From Hortaea werneckii (taxonomy: Eukaryota; Ascomycota; Dothideomycetes; Mycosphaerellales; Teratosphaeriaceae), in contig JBAOKB010000081.1 of the NCBI GenBank assembly GCA_037044905.1, forward strand, positions 1-59,298: a stretch of 59,298 bases of DNA, read 5' to 3'. Positions 1 to 10,227 of this stretch are shown here, one piece after another; position 1 is the first letter of the stretch, and each line of letters starts with the position of its first letter. The notes beneath the pieces are model-generated. The model saw only the letters and a program-made list of their open reading frames with translations, was not told the origin of the DNA and did no database searches. A program made the position numbers and the translations under genes.

Positions 1-1577
1 GACAGCGAGTTCCTGGCCATCGAGCGATTCCTCCAAGAGAAATCTGCAAAGGTCAATGTCAGTGAAAGACTTCACGTTATTTGGTAAGTGGACTGCCATA
101 TTCGTTACTCTGGAGACTTCACCGGGCTTCCAGGAGACTCTAATAACCCGTGATAGGTTTTGTATCGATATCAACAGCCCAAGGACGCTGCAAACAGTGA
201 CTGAAAAACTCTTCCAGGCTGTCTCTCGCTATGCAGATGATGTAACTTGATCTTCTCTATCACGCATATAATACCTACTGATGCCGAACACAGGTACCTA
301 TAGTGCTAGTTGCGACTAAGAAGGACGATTTCCTTGACATTGAGTTCGGCATCCACCGAAAGGCCTTGAAGAAAGCTGGCCAAAGATTGGACGAAGAAGC
401 CTGCGATGCATACGCTGAGGAAAAGCTTCAGGAAAGGGTTGCCATGATCAAATCCGAAATGGAAAGCGTTCCTGGTGGCAGGTTGGAAGCTTGCGTAGCC
501 GTTTCACAAGGTGCCTTGATTCAACATATACTCGAAAGGCCCTCGGACAACTGCTAACTTCAGTGATCAGACGATGCCGGCTCCATCGCCGACCTCAGCA
601 AGACAACCTCCCATTGTTTCGACACGGACAAAGTGCGTCTCCTCTACATACGAGCACAAGTCGCGCGTATCGATCTCAAGATTGACATGGCTTTGTGTGA
701 AGTGAATCGTCGCTACAAACGCTTGGTCTACGAAGCAGCTGGTAGCGGTTTTGCGCCAGGCGGCGCCACGATTAGCCGGAAGTTTTCCACTACAGGTATC
801 ACCAAAAGAATCATCGCCTGTTTTGGCTTACCAACCGTCAGTGCCGAAATGGCGCTTAACGCATTGAACACCAATGTCTGGAATGTCCTACCACAAAACC
901 TTGTCTTGGCTCTCGCAGAAGCCCTTCACGTCGTCGGAATCATAGGCGGAATGAGCGGTATACCCGTCTTCCTTGTCTCTGGCAGCATCAACGCCTATTA
1001 CATTGTTCCTGCCACCTGCAGATTGTTCCTCATCATGGCCTGCGATCTGACTTTCGTCCTCGCAAGATCATTCAAAGAAGTCACTTTCCGGGCCAGCGGA
1101 CAGCCGACAGAACGGGACGTCAACGCCGCTGCTCGTAAATACCACCTAGGGGGTTACTCTAAGCACATTCATAGGGAGGTAAAGCGCTTGATACCTCGCT
1201 GGAACGTCTTCAAAAGTTTCCAGACGGACAAGGTACACCAGGGACTGCAAGCGATTTTTGCGACATACAAAGATAGGCTAATGGAAGACGTCGACCTACC
1301 GCTTGACACAGTAAAATCGCATACTGATTCCGACGGGACAGATGCTGATTCAAGCACTGATGGTGACTCTAGCCTGTTCAACGACGTTCGATTGGCGAAT
1401 GCAGCGGTAGCAGAACTTGACGGACGCCGACCGGTTGCAGAGCTAGAGGCAGATGCAACCTTAGTAGAGCTTCCGAACAACGGATTAGCGGAACTGGCTC
1501 ATAGCCGCAGCACGGTCAAGAGGCCTAGTGAGGTGGCTTATTTCCCGACGGCAACGACACAATCGGGGTGGAGCTAG
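1..1577 (+). CDS. GTP-binding-like protein, C-terminal part (5' truncated by window)
   Basis: The gene enters the window in frame at base 1. I join four exons, 1-83, 157-241, 294-510 and 571-1577, giving 463 visible residues. Each intron has GT/AG borders and the phases agree. The G4-type motif TKKD (in VATKKDDF) just after the second intron is typical of P-loop GTPases, and the preceding segment is a Ras-like beta strand and helix. The P-loop itself must lie upstream of the window. A middle region, roughly residues 215-300 of the visible part, has two or three long hydrophobic stretches that could be membrane-associated. The C-terminal 90 residues are acidic and low in complexity. Fungal proteins with a GTPase domain followed by a hydrophobic domain are common, but their function is not established. 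I am confident that it is a gene and moderately confident of the GTPase assignment. Confidence 0.72.
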
Positions 1578-1669
1578 AGCGCTTGTGGACACTTTGGCTC
1601 TTTCCTTTGTGACAAGTCGCCCTTTTTCCGGCGATAGGAATACAAGTTCTTTGTTCTGAGATCTGGAAT

Positions 1670-2830
1670 ATGAATCTCCTTATCCCACGCAAAACCGTCA
1701 ACGACGATGACAACAACAACACATTCAGTACTACGCCCATACAGTTCGAAATGGCACCACGACGACGGTCCTCTTCGCGTCGTCGCTCAACTGAGGCCAT
1801 GCTCGCTTCCGAGCCAAGGACACCTAATGGCACACCAGCGTACGGAACAGCCGAGTACAAAGCATGGCTAAGCAAAGGCTTCGGCTGGTCAGCCGAAGAC
1901 CACGAAAGCCCAGCGCAGAAAAGGGCAAGAAAGGCGTTCGAAAGGCAAGAAAGAGTGGATACCATGTTCGCATCGCGGAATCGTGCACTCCAGTGGAATC
2001 TTGATCACCCACACACGACAAGGACAAAGGGATACTGTGTCCGGCCGCCAGAAGAACCAATAAGCGAACCGCCCTCTCCAGACAAGTCAACGCAAATGGC
2101 TGCGGAGCAATCGCACATAGAAGAAGCCGGAGGATCGCGACAACGAGCCGAAGAAGAATTTCGAGAGGTCTACATTGCCAACGCCGTCGCTAGGGGATTT
2201 GAGCCGTGGACTGCTGAGTTGGTCGACATCCAAGACGGAGATCATCGGTTTCGATGGCCGGCTGGCCAACACTTTGACTATCTCGCATGGTGCCTCTGGG
2301 TGGGGGTGGAGCCTCGCTCCTATGCGACTGCAGTATTCACTCGCCGAGGTCTTGAGAATTGGGAAAATCGCCGGACGTTCACCCTAGAAGAAGCACAAGC
2401 TCGTGAGGAGAGAATCTCACGGCGTTACTGGGGTAGGGACCGAAGCAACACAGCGGCACAACAGAGATTGGACGAAGCGAATAGGCAAGAAAGGCTGGAG
2501 ACTCAAAGAAGAGCATCGGAAGAGAGGGCTCGTCGGCTGGAAACTCAAAGAAGAGCATCAGAAGAGAGGGCTCGTCGGAGGGATGAGAGGAATCGGAGGA
2601 AGGCTCTACAACCTCGCGTGAGGGACGGCAAGCTTCATATCAATATGACTGGTGCAGGTCCACGAACTGGAAGGGTCACCCGGAGTCAATCGTCTTCCTC
2701 TCAGGCACCGAAACTTGGTGCAGATGAGAGTCTGCCCAGCAGCCGACGCACTTCTAGTATTGCAAGCAGGAGGAAATCGACCGGTAAGAAGCGCACCCGC
2801 GCTGAGGAGGCCATGCTTCGGTTCGTGTAG
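1670..2830 (+). CDS. Hypothetical Arg/Glu-rich coiled-coil protein
   Basis: This is a single-exon frame of 386 residues. The ATG at 1751 (M28), followed by a run of Arg and Ser, is an alternative start with a better context. The N-terminus is basic (RRRSSSRRR). A central part at about residues 165-240 is Trp-rich and looks globular. Residues 245-310 are a charged Arg/Glu helix that should form a coiled coil. Within it a 14-residue unit beginning RLETQRRASEE is tandemly duplicated. The tail is again basic and Ser-rich, suggesting a nuclear protein. I do not recognise a family. It lies 92 bp after the GTPase-like gene on the same strand. Confidence 0.6.
   Translation: MNLLIPRKTVNDDDNNNTFSTTPIQFEMAPRRRSSSRRRSTEAMLASEPRTPNGTPAYGTAEYKAWLSKGFGWSAEDHESPAQKRARKAFERQERVDTMFASRNRALQWNLDHPHTTRTKGYCVRPPEEPISEPPSPDKSTQMAAEQSHIEEAGGSRQRAEEEFREVYIANAVARGFEPWTAELVDIQDGDHRFRWPAGQHFDYLAWCLWVGVEPRSYATAVFTRRGLENWENRRTFTLEEAQAREERISRRYWGRDRSNTAAQQRLDEANRQERLETQRRASEERARRLETQRRASEERARRRDERNRRKALQPRVRDGKLHINMTGAGPRTGRVTRSQSSSSQAPKLGADESLPSSRRTSSIASRRKSTGKKRTRAEEAMLRFV
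2493..2576 (+). repeat. 42-bp tandem duplication inside the coiled-coil gene
   Basis: Two adjacent 42-bp copies differ at only two positions (g/a at the third base of a Glu codon and g/a in a Ser codon). They keep the reading frame and add exactly two 14-residue units. The near identity implies a recent duplication. Confidence 0.9.
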
Positions 2831-3100
2831 GGTTAAACGTAGAGTCGAGATTTCTTTGTCTAGAATGTCGCTTTGTCAACTAGATGCCGTGTAGAGAATT
2901 CCTGCGTGTCATCCGCTTCCGGCGAACCTTGAATTTGAGACTTCCACGACTGTCCCTTTGTCTCCTTTGACCTGATTGTATATTGAGCATTTATCTCGAG
3001 GCTTTGATCGGCTTACCACTGAGTTGCTCGTCAGCCGGCGTAACGACCTAAAGGATAAAGATACCATATCACAAACGATCGCGCCGGCAATCCGAAAACA

Positions 3101-3607
3101 ATGGTCAGAGTAAAGAGCAGGGCGCCCGAGCCTTCAGCCAACAGAATCAAAGTCGAAAGCAAAGGGTCAAAGCCCGACCCCAGCAAAATCAAGAAAGAAA
3201 GCAAAGAACAACAGCCCCAACTCACTGCGATCAAAGGCGAAAGGAACAGCAGCGAAAGCAGCACAGCTCGATCATCCCCCGCAAAAAGATTGAAAAGCGA
3301 AACCCCCTCCCACCTTGAAACAACCACACCACGGGGCCGTCCTCAAGCCCGCAAAACCTCCTCCACACGCGTCAGTCATCAAGCCCAGGCCAACAAAGTC
3401 CGACGTCAAGACCGCCGGCGAAGGAGGGATCCCTTAACGCCAACGACGCAGTCGGCCATCTCAAAGGAGCGGAAATTCCGACGGATGCTGAGACAGAGGG
3501 AACGGGAGGCGGAGATGGAGAAAGTGTTGAGGAGGGAGGAGACGTATTTTCGGGTTCTGAGGAGTGGGAGGCGGTGGCGGGTTTTGGGTGGTGCGAGGGC
3601 TAGGTAG
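3101..3607 (+). CDS. Small basic protein with repeated SUMO-type motifs
   Basis: This is a single-exon frame of 168 residues with a good start context (AACAATGG). The first third is made of degenerate 14-residue units, each carrying a psi-K-x-E sumoylation consensus: IKVE at 16-19, IKKE at 30-33 and IKGE at 44-47. A fourth site, LKSE, is at 64-67. A GRP core flanked by Arg (PRGRPQAR), resembling an AT-hook, follows at about residues 78-85. The C-terminal half is strongly Arg-rich and probably helical. No family is recognised. Composition suggests a nuclear, DNA-associated protein. It could be spurious, but the regular spacing of the motifs argues for selection. Confidence 0.5.
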   Translation: MVRVKSRAPEPSANRIKVESKGSKPDPSKIKKESKEQQPQLTAIKGERNSSESSTARSSPAKRLKSETPSHLETTTPRGRPQARKTSSTRVSHQAQANKVRRQDRRRRRDPLTPTTQSAISKERKFRRMLRQREREAEMEKVLRREETYFRVLRSGRRWRVLGGARAR

Positions 3608-4128
3608 GAAGGAAGGAAAAGATGTTCTGGAATGATCATCAGGTTTGGGAGGAGATGTGGTTTAATTTCTTCAGGGCATTGTGCCTTTCTTCCCCTTTCG
3701 CTTGCTTTCTTTTTCTCCCTCACTGCTAAGGAAGCCGAGCGAAACATTCGGCAGCTATGGTATTACATGGCCGCCTGCCTCTTGTTTAGAGACTAAAGAA
3801 ATCCTCTTTCGGTCTGGGCTGCTTTGCCGGCAGTATGCACATCTAACGCCCCGGTTTTGGACATTCCCACTCAATCAAAGCATCTGCGTATGTGTCTCTC
3901 CCTCGTCCGCAATACCTTTGCGGTTCACCCTTCTCTACAGTAGGTTTGACGTTGTTCCGATTTGCCCCTTGTCCTCTGGTTGCAAATAAGCTATCGTCGC
4001 GGTTAAACGCCACGCTCCCTCACGCCATGCTATGCCCATCGTACCCATGAATCATATACCATCGTACAGCCTCAGAAACTCCTCTCCCTTTTCAAGAATC
4101 CCTCTCACGACGCTGCGGAATACAAAGA
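3608..4128. other. Intergenic, no gene seen
   Basis: This stretch lies between the basic protein and the 3' end of Ski8, so it holds two convergent 3' regions. It is pyrimidine-rich near 3690-3720. I see no RNA gene or convincing coding frame. Confidence 0.6.
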
Positions 4129-5176
4129 TCACGTCCCACTCGCCTCACGATAGAAAGATAACGTCTTGCCCGCGCCAGCCGTAACAAACGTCTCGTTCCG
4201 CTGCGCAGCAGCCTTAGGCAACCACTTGACGGCCCAAAGACAATTGTCGGACTCGGTCTGGGTAGCGACGCACTCGCGGCGTTCCAAGCTCCAGATCTTG
4301 GCTTTGCCATCGTAGCTTCCCGAAAGCAAGAACTCGCCGCTCCAGTTCCAGTCCAGACTCATGATCCAGGAGCTGTGACCGGTGAGGTTGGCGAACTGCT
4401 GGCCGGACTCGGTGGAGTAGAGGGAGATGATGCGGGCGTCGCCTGCCACGGCGAGGTATTTGTTGGCGGGGGAGAATTTGACGCTGCGGACGGGTTTGAT
4501 GAGGCCTGTGAGGGAGTGTACGAGACGCATGGTCGTGTTGTTGAAGATGTAGACGCTGCCGTTCTGGTGGCCAGACGCGGTCATGTCGCCGTTGGGGCTG
4601 ATGTCGACGGCGAGGCCGAAGGAGCCTTTGGTTTCGTATTGGACCATTTTCTCCGCGGTGCCTGATTCCGAGAGCGTGTGCGTGTCGTAGACGTTGATGC
4701 GGCCGTCGTGGGTGGTGGTGGCGAGGGCGCGTCCATCGTCGCTAAGGGCGACGGCCCAGCATTCGCCTGCGGATTTCTTGTCCGGTTTGATTTCGCCTTT
4801 GGCTTCCCAGGTGCCTTCTTCAGAACATGTCCATACTTTCAATTCGCCGGCGAAACCTGCACTTGCTGCTGTCCTGCCGTCACCACTTGTTGCTATGTGA
4901 TGGCAGCCAAGCGGGTGGACCTTTTCTAGTGTCTGTACGAGCGGGTATGGGTGTTCATCTTCTGCGCTCTCCGGGTTGATGGCTTGGCCTTTGGTGCTGT
5001 GTATGCGGATGCTGGATGACCCCGAGGCGGATAGGAGCTGCGAAGGCGTCACGGCCAGCGAGAAGATGTCGGTGGGGTGTGCGTCGGCAAGGGTGTGTGT
5101 TTGCAGGTACTGTTTAGACTAGGGTGTGGTCAGCAGTTGCTTGGATATCGATGGACATTGTGAAGAAACTTACCAT
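4129..5176 (-). CDS. SKI8: Ski complex WD-repeat subunit Ski8/Rec14
   Basis: The protein has 330 residues and consists of WD40 repeats throughout. Examples are units ending in KVW, INVYD, VYIF, IISLY and KIWSL, and a strong repeat GEFLLSGSYDGKAKIW near residue 270. In fungi this protein is the WD subunit of the cytoplasmic Ski complex, which feeds mRNA 3' ends to the exosome. Rec14 homologs also act in meiotic recombination. The gene has two exons. Exon 1 is only the ATG (5176-5174), followed by a 55-bp intron (5119-5173), and exon 2 is 5118-4129. The resulting N-terminus MSKQYLQTHTLADAHPTDIF is what the family normally shows, which supports this unusual structure. Confidence 0.88.
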
Positions 5177-5759
5177 GTTGAGCCTCACTTCCTTGCGGAA
5201 GTCGTTCGCCTGCTCTAGAAGGGTAGGATGCTGCGGATGTATGGAGCTTGTAGGGTAGACGAAATCGGCAGTTACGCAGAAGGTGGGGCGGCGCAATGGG
5301 TGTCTGGACGTCATCTATATCACGCTACAGCGCGCAGTCATGTGGAAGAGGTGTAATTTTGACAACGGCACGACATGTACTCAAATTCTCATATTCCTAA
5401 TGAAATATCTGTACAATAGTGTATACATAAGACAGGTCATAATACAACTGGCTCAACTCATTGAAAGCTTGCCCTTTCGCGCGTCCTCACTTGACTCCAA
5501 TGCATTGAGGGCCATCTTGTTCGATGGGTGTGAACCGCTAGCGACTGCTCGCTTGTGGAAACGACGAAGGTCGCGAGCACACCATATGGCATTTCTACGC
5601 ATGCGTTGCCATTGTAAAGGTGTTACATCAACGGTGCCAACCCTGCCGCAAAATGATTTGGCATGCGGCGAATCACCGACTGCAGAGCATGAGTTCGCCC
5701 ATGATCACCACTCTCGAACACTTTGCACCAGCTGTTTATCTCGCCGCTTGCAGAGTGCC
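5177..5759. other. Intergenic: Ski8 upstream region / L32m 3' region
   Basis: This stretch holds the promoter side of Ski8 and the 3' region of the mitochondrial L32 gene. The frames seen here are short and have no coding bias. No clear core promoter element can be named. Confidence 0.5.
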
Positions 5760-6360
5760 TTAGTCTTTCGTGGATTTAATTCTCTCCGCTTCCGCCTCCT
5801 CCGCCTTCCAGTCTACCGGCATCTTGCCTTTAAGTCGGCGCTCCTCGTTGTAAATCTCGTACTGCTGGTCCTTCTCAGCATCTAATTCGTGCTTTGACTT
5901 GAAGCCTGTGCTGATCCACCGCTTAATACCTACAACAGAAAGGTGGTTAGCCAGTGCTTCCCCTTCCCAGCTTTTACATCTCCAATTGTGGCAGGTGATA
6001 CATACTCTGTACGCAGTATGGACAAAGCACGTGCGCCCTCTTTGGTCTGCCACAAGCGCTGCACTTGTTCAATGCGGTGACATCTTTCAAGCCCTTGCCG
6101 GCCATTTGCCTATGTCGCTTCTTCATATGACTCGTCTTCTTCTTGGGCACGGCCTTGAGGATGCCCTCCCATATTTCGCCTAACAAGCTCGGAATTGGGA
6201 CTAAAGCAGCGGGGAGAAGAGATGTTCGGAGGTGTTGCAGGAGAGGTATTCTTCTTCGGATGGGTGACAATGCGGCTGATTCTTGGGGAAAGAGAGATGC
6301 GCGCGCAACCGGCAGGAAGGCGGAGAGGAAGCCAGCGGAGGGGGCACGTAGCGACGCCAT
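5760..6360 (-). CDS. MRPL32: Mitochondrial large-subunit ribosomal protein bL32m
   Basis: The protein has 174 residues from two exons (6360-6006 and 5929-5760), joined over a 76-bp intron inside codon 119. The N-terminal 70 residues are poor in acidic residues, Arg- and Ser-containing and look like a mitochondrial presequence. The mature start resembles the processing site of the family (VPKKKTSHMKKRHR, from residue 71). Two CxxC pairs, C100/C103 and C113/C116, form the zinc-binding site expected of eukaryotic mitochondrial L32. It belongs to the mitoribosomal large subunit, and in yeast its maturation by the m-AAA protease controls ribosome assembly. It is transcribed divergently from the septin gene. 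Confidence 0.9.
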
Positions 6361-6774
6361 GGTATAGGTGAATGTGATCGTGGGTGGTGGTGGAGGTAGT
6401 GGATAGAGTGTATGCCACCTGATAGCCGACCTATACCAATGAAATCGACACTCCTCTCATCTCACATGAAAGTTGCGGAGCGGCTCCTCCGCTCTAGACG
6501 CGCCAAGACCTCCGCGTCGTGCAGCCCTGCTACCGCTTCGGCTCCTTCCGAAATGGGTCTCGTCCCCTTTCCCTTTCCCGCGCTCCCTGGACGCTCCCGG
6601 GCTAAGGCGCCTTCCCTGGTGAACCTGACCACCTGCACCTCCATTAAGCATTGCGACTCGTCCTTCTGGTACACCGCGCCTCCACCGTCCTCACACCACC
6701 CCCCGACAACTTCTCCGCCCCGTCGATACCCTTCACTCGTTTAGCAACCTCCTCCTCCACATCCCCAATCCCCA
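6361..6774. promoter_or_regulatory. Divergent promoter between MRPL32 and CDC10 septin
   Basis: This 414-bp region separates two divergent starts and must contain both promoters. The septin side is CT-rich for the last 60 bases, typical of fungal 5' leaders. I cannot name specific factor sites. Confidence 0.5.
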
Positions 6775-7931
6775 ATGGCCGCCGCAACCATGAGCGCGGG
6801 AGGCCCATCCGTCTTCCCCAAAAGCCACGTCGGCTTCGACAGCATTACCAACCAGATCGAGAAGAAGCTGCTGAAGCGTGGCTTCCAGTTCAACGTCATT
6901 TGCGTTGGTACGTCGTTTCCATCCCTTTCATGTTCCCACGCTTTTGTCGCGACCACTGACACGCCCTCATGCAGGCCAGACCGGTCTCGGCAAGTCGACC
7001 CTCATTAACACCATCTTCGCCTCCCACCTCGTCGACAGCAAGGGCCGCCTCACTCCCAGCGAGAACATCCGCAGCACGACCGAGATCCACCCTGTCACCC
7101 ACATCATCGAGGAGAATGGCGTGCGTCTGCGTCTGAACATCGTCGACACCCCCGGCTACGGAGACCTGGTCAACAACGACCGCTGCTGGGACCCCATTGT
7201 CAAGTACATCAAGGACCAGCACTCCGCATACCTACGCAAAGAGCTCACCGCCCAGCGTGAGCGATACATCCAAGACACGAGGATCCACTGCTGTCTCTAC
7301 TTCATCTCGCCAACTGGCCATGCTCTGAAGCCAATTGATATCGTCGTGCTGAAGAAGCTTTCGGAGACGGTGAACGTGGTTCCCGTGATCGCCAAGTCTG
7401 ACAGCCTGACACTGGAGGAGAGACAGATGTTCAAGGACCGCATAAAGGAGGAGTTCGCCTTCCACAACATCCGCATGTACCCCTATGACAACGAGGAGTA
7501 TGACAGCGAGGAAGCGGCCATGAACAGCCAGATCAAGGTATGATGCACTTCCAATTAAACTGGTGCAATGCGCATCCCACTAACAAAACCCCAAGTCCAT
7601 CATCCCCTTCGCAGTCGTCGGTTCCGAGCGCAATATCAACGTGGACGGGAAGGTGGTCCGTGGCCGCCAGAACCGCTGGGGCACCATCAACGTCGAAGAC
7701 GAACGCCACTGCGAATTCGTCTACCTGCGAGACTTCCTCACCCGCACCCACCTTCAGGACCTGATCGAGACGACAAGCCAGATCCACTACGAGAGCTTCC
7801 GTGCGAAGCAGCTACTCGCACTCAAGGAAAGCAGCGCGCAGGTACACGGACAGGGAAGCAGGCCGATCAGCCCGAGCGCGGACCGCGAGCTGAGCAGGCA
7901 GAGCCAGCGCGGGGCTATGAACGGGTACTAG
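6775..7931 (+). CDS. CDC10: Septin, Cdc10/AspD group
   Basis: The protein has 343 residues from three exons (6775-6907, 6975-7537, 7596-7931). The polybasic patch KKLLKRG (30-36) lies just before the GTPase domain. G1 is GQTGLGKS (45-52), G3 is DTPG (102-105) and G4 is AKSD (184-187). The septin unique element, with WGTINVEDERHCEFVYLR and the HLQDLIETT block, follows. The short C-terminus without a coiled coil, plus the start FDSITNQIE, identify the Cdc10 group, not Cdc3, Cdc11 or Cdc12. Septins assemble into hetero-oligomeric filaments at septa, hyphal tips and branch points. All key nucleotide-binding residues are present. Confidence 0.93.
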
Positions 7932-9405
7932 ATGCTTCTTTTGCACTGAAAACACACACAAATCATGCATTAAGAAAGAAAAGAAAGAAGCAAAGCATCT
8001 ATTACTTCCGATTCACTCCCTTCTTCACAACCAGTGGCCTAGCCTTGCTAACTTTGGGTGTCCCATGAACGAAAACCAGTCCCCCGCCTCCACTACCCTC
8101 CAATCAGCAGCAAATGGTTCCCGTCGCGAACCGCAACACGCCGGGTCACCGCGGCTTTGCCAGTCAAGGTTGAGGAGCCCTGAGGGCCGAAAGTTCGATC
8201 ACCATGCTCTTCCTCGCGTTGTATCTGGAGCCTTGCAGTGGATCTTTGCGGGGTTGAGGTCATGACTGGCGGTTCCAGGGGATCTGTCTCGAAGGCTATG
8301 CTGCGTTGTTGCTCCGCTTGCCTCCCTATGTTCTCTGTTATCTTGATACCACTTGCTTTTTTGGTCTTTTTCTTCATCGATGTTGTGGCACAGAGGGTGG
8401 GAGGGAGAGGGGATTGGAACGAACAGTTGGGAGGGTACCTCGAAGAGTCCGAAACAAAAGAAAAAGAAACAAAAAGGAGATGCGAAGCGATGGAGTTTGC
8501 GGTAGGATTGTATTTGTAGCTTTGCTGGGTTTTGCTGGCCCTTTGTTCCTTCTCGTGTGGGATGGCAGTTGCGGGCGTGGTAGGTACGTAGTATAATACT
8601 TAACACCTTTTTTGAACACATTCTTCGCAGGTTTAGTTGCATTGCAATACTGCCGTTTTGACAACAGGAAGATATTGTTGTAAAGCGGATTCTCAAGGCC
8701 AGGAAGGTGCGAATGCAAGGGGTTGCATTGGCGTGACTTCGCTTCTCGGGTTGCTGGGATGCTTGATCTGACTTCACCTTTTTTTTTTTTTTTTTTTTTT
8801 ACTTCGTATTGCTGAGATGTGTGCTGCAAGATACGGTGACTGCACTTCAATGTAACAATCAGAATGTTCGACGTTGACAACGTTCGAGGTGACAATGTTC
8901 AAGATGACAATGTTCTACAGACACATATCTTTTGCAATTCCGCGCGTCGCTGCTTCAAATGATTTGTTTGGAATCGTCGCCTTCCAAAACAACACGAATC
9001 GAATAAAGTACAATATAATCTACTATATTCTCCTAAAATTGTTGGCGCACAGTACTTTGAGAGAATAAGGCCTTATCCTGCGAAGTCAGAGAAGATCAGA
9101 GATGTGTAAAATACTGTTAACAGGCGCTGACAGAAACCCTACGCAACCCTAGTAATGATATTACATGAATTTGCCCAAAGGCGCCTTCAAACCTCGCGCC
9201 GCCGTTAAGGCTATGCTTTACGCTCAACCATACGCCTGTCGAACCAACAAGGACAGAAGAAAAAGGGGAAATAAAAGCGAGCAAAGTTGCACTATTCGTC
9301 TCACTGCAGGAAAACTGCCCTACCTGCACGGGAAACGGCGGCAAAAGCAGAAGTTCAAGCCAAATGGAAACGGATTGCGACAAAAGCAAAAGAAAATGTT
9401 CGAAT
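7932..9405. other. Intergenic with T22 homopolymer
   Basis: This 1.5-kb stretch lies between the septin stop and the tRNA. It contains a T22 run at 8779-8800 and A/T-rich sequence around 8990-9060. The longest frames (minus strand, about 8200-8895) are low in complexity with Lys and Ser runs and no coding bias, so I do not call them genes. Confidence 0.6.
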
Positions 9406-9515
9406 TGCGGTCTCTGTGGATCGAACACAGTACCTCCAGATACCGCACAGAGTCATGCTTGCTTGAACCGAAGTTTGACTTCAGTCTGGCGCTCTCCCAA
9501 GTGAGCTAAGACCGC
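9406..9515 (-). tRNA. tRNA-Phe (anticodon GAA) with 37-bp intron
   Basis: The acceptor stem pairs perfectly over seven bases (GCGGTCT with AGACCGC). The D-arm is GCTC...GAGC. The anticodon stem is CCAGA/TCTGG with the loop CTGAAGA, so the anticodon is GAA (plus-strand bases 9480-9482). The T-arm is CTGTG-TTCGATC-CACAG and the discriminator is A. Exons are 9515-9479 and 9441-9406. The 37-base intron (9478-9442) sits one base 3' of the anticodon, the canonical position for eukaryotic nuclear tRNA introns removed by the Sen endonuclease. The mature form is 73 nt plus CCA. Confidence 0.95.
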
Positions 9516-10227
9516 TTCGATGGAGGACGCAGCTATCAAAACTAAATATGACCGCACGCACTAATGTGAAGCGCTAGGGCAAGCCGACAACTCGGACGTC
9601 CGACTGAAGGGGGGGATTGGACGCTTTCTCTTCGCCTGGCACACGCAAAGAGTCACCTTCGTGATCTTGGGATGAAACGAATAGAGATCGTCTCGTCCTG
9701 CAAGAGACTAGTTAGCGCCAATCGACCGGTGATGGGAATGTCCTGCTCTCCGCGGTTAGCGAGACAAACTGTCGAGGACTTGGGCTCTTTTTTTTTTTCG
9801 TCAGTGTCCTTTCATGACCCGAATGCAGCGTGTTAAGTGGATTAGTGAAGCTTCGATGACTTGTGTAACACCCGTATTGACATCACCGTAGGAGGGTCTC
9901 AAAGCGGGCGTCTTAGCTGAATCATCCGTACGGTTGTGCGACGTTGTAGGAGTCACTCGACTGCGCGATCGCTCCCAGATAACCGAGACGATGACGAGCT
10001 GAGACAAAAGCACAATCCTTGTAGGTAAGAAGCCAATAGGCAAACGAAGGAGGAAAATCAAATTCTACAAGATGGAGAGATAGGCTCGAATATTGAACCC
10101 AAGTGGATGTCTACCCTTTGCGTAATCAGATACCAATCGTTCAATCCGCCACACTCTGTGCCGATAGCCGCCTTGTGAGACAAAAGAAATGTCACCGCTC
10201 AAACAGATGTGAAGTCCGAAAAAAGGC
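9516..10227. other. Intergenic, no gene seen
   Basis: This stretch covers the upstream side of the tRNA and the 3' side of the AhpD-like gene. It has a T11 run near 9788. No coding frame is convincing. Confidence 0.55.

Noticed and set aside
8199..8895. Overlapping minus-strand frames of 173 and 192 residues
   Set aside because: They run through the T22 tract and have Lys/Ser/Pro-rich composition without coding bias or homology that I recognise.
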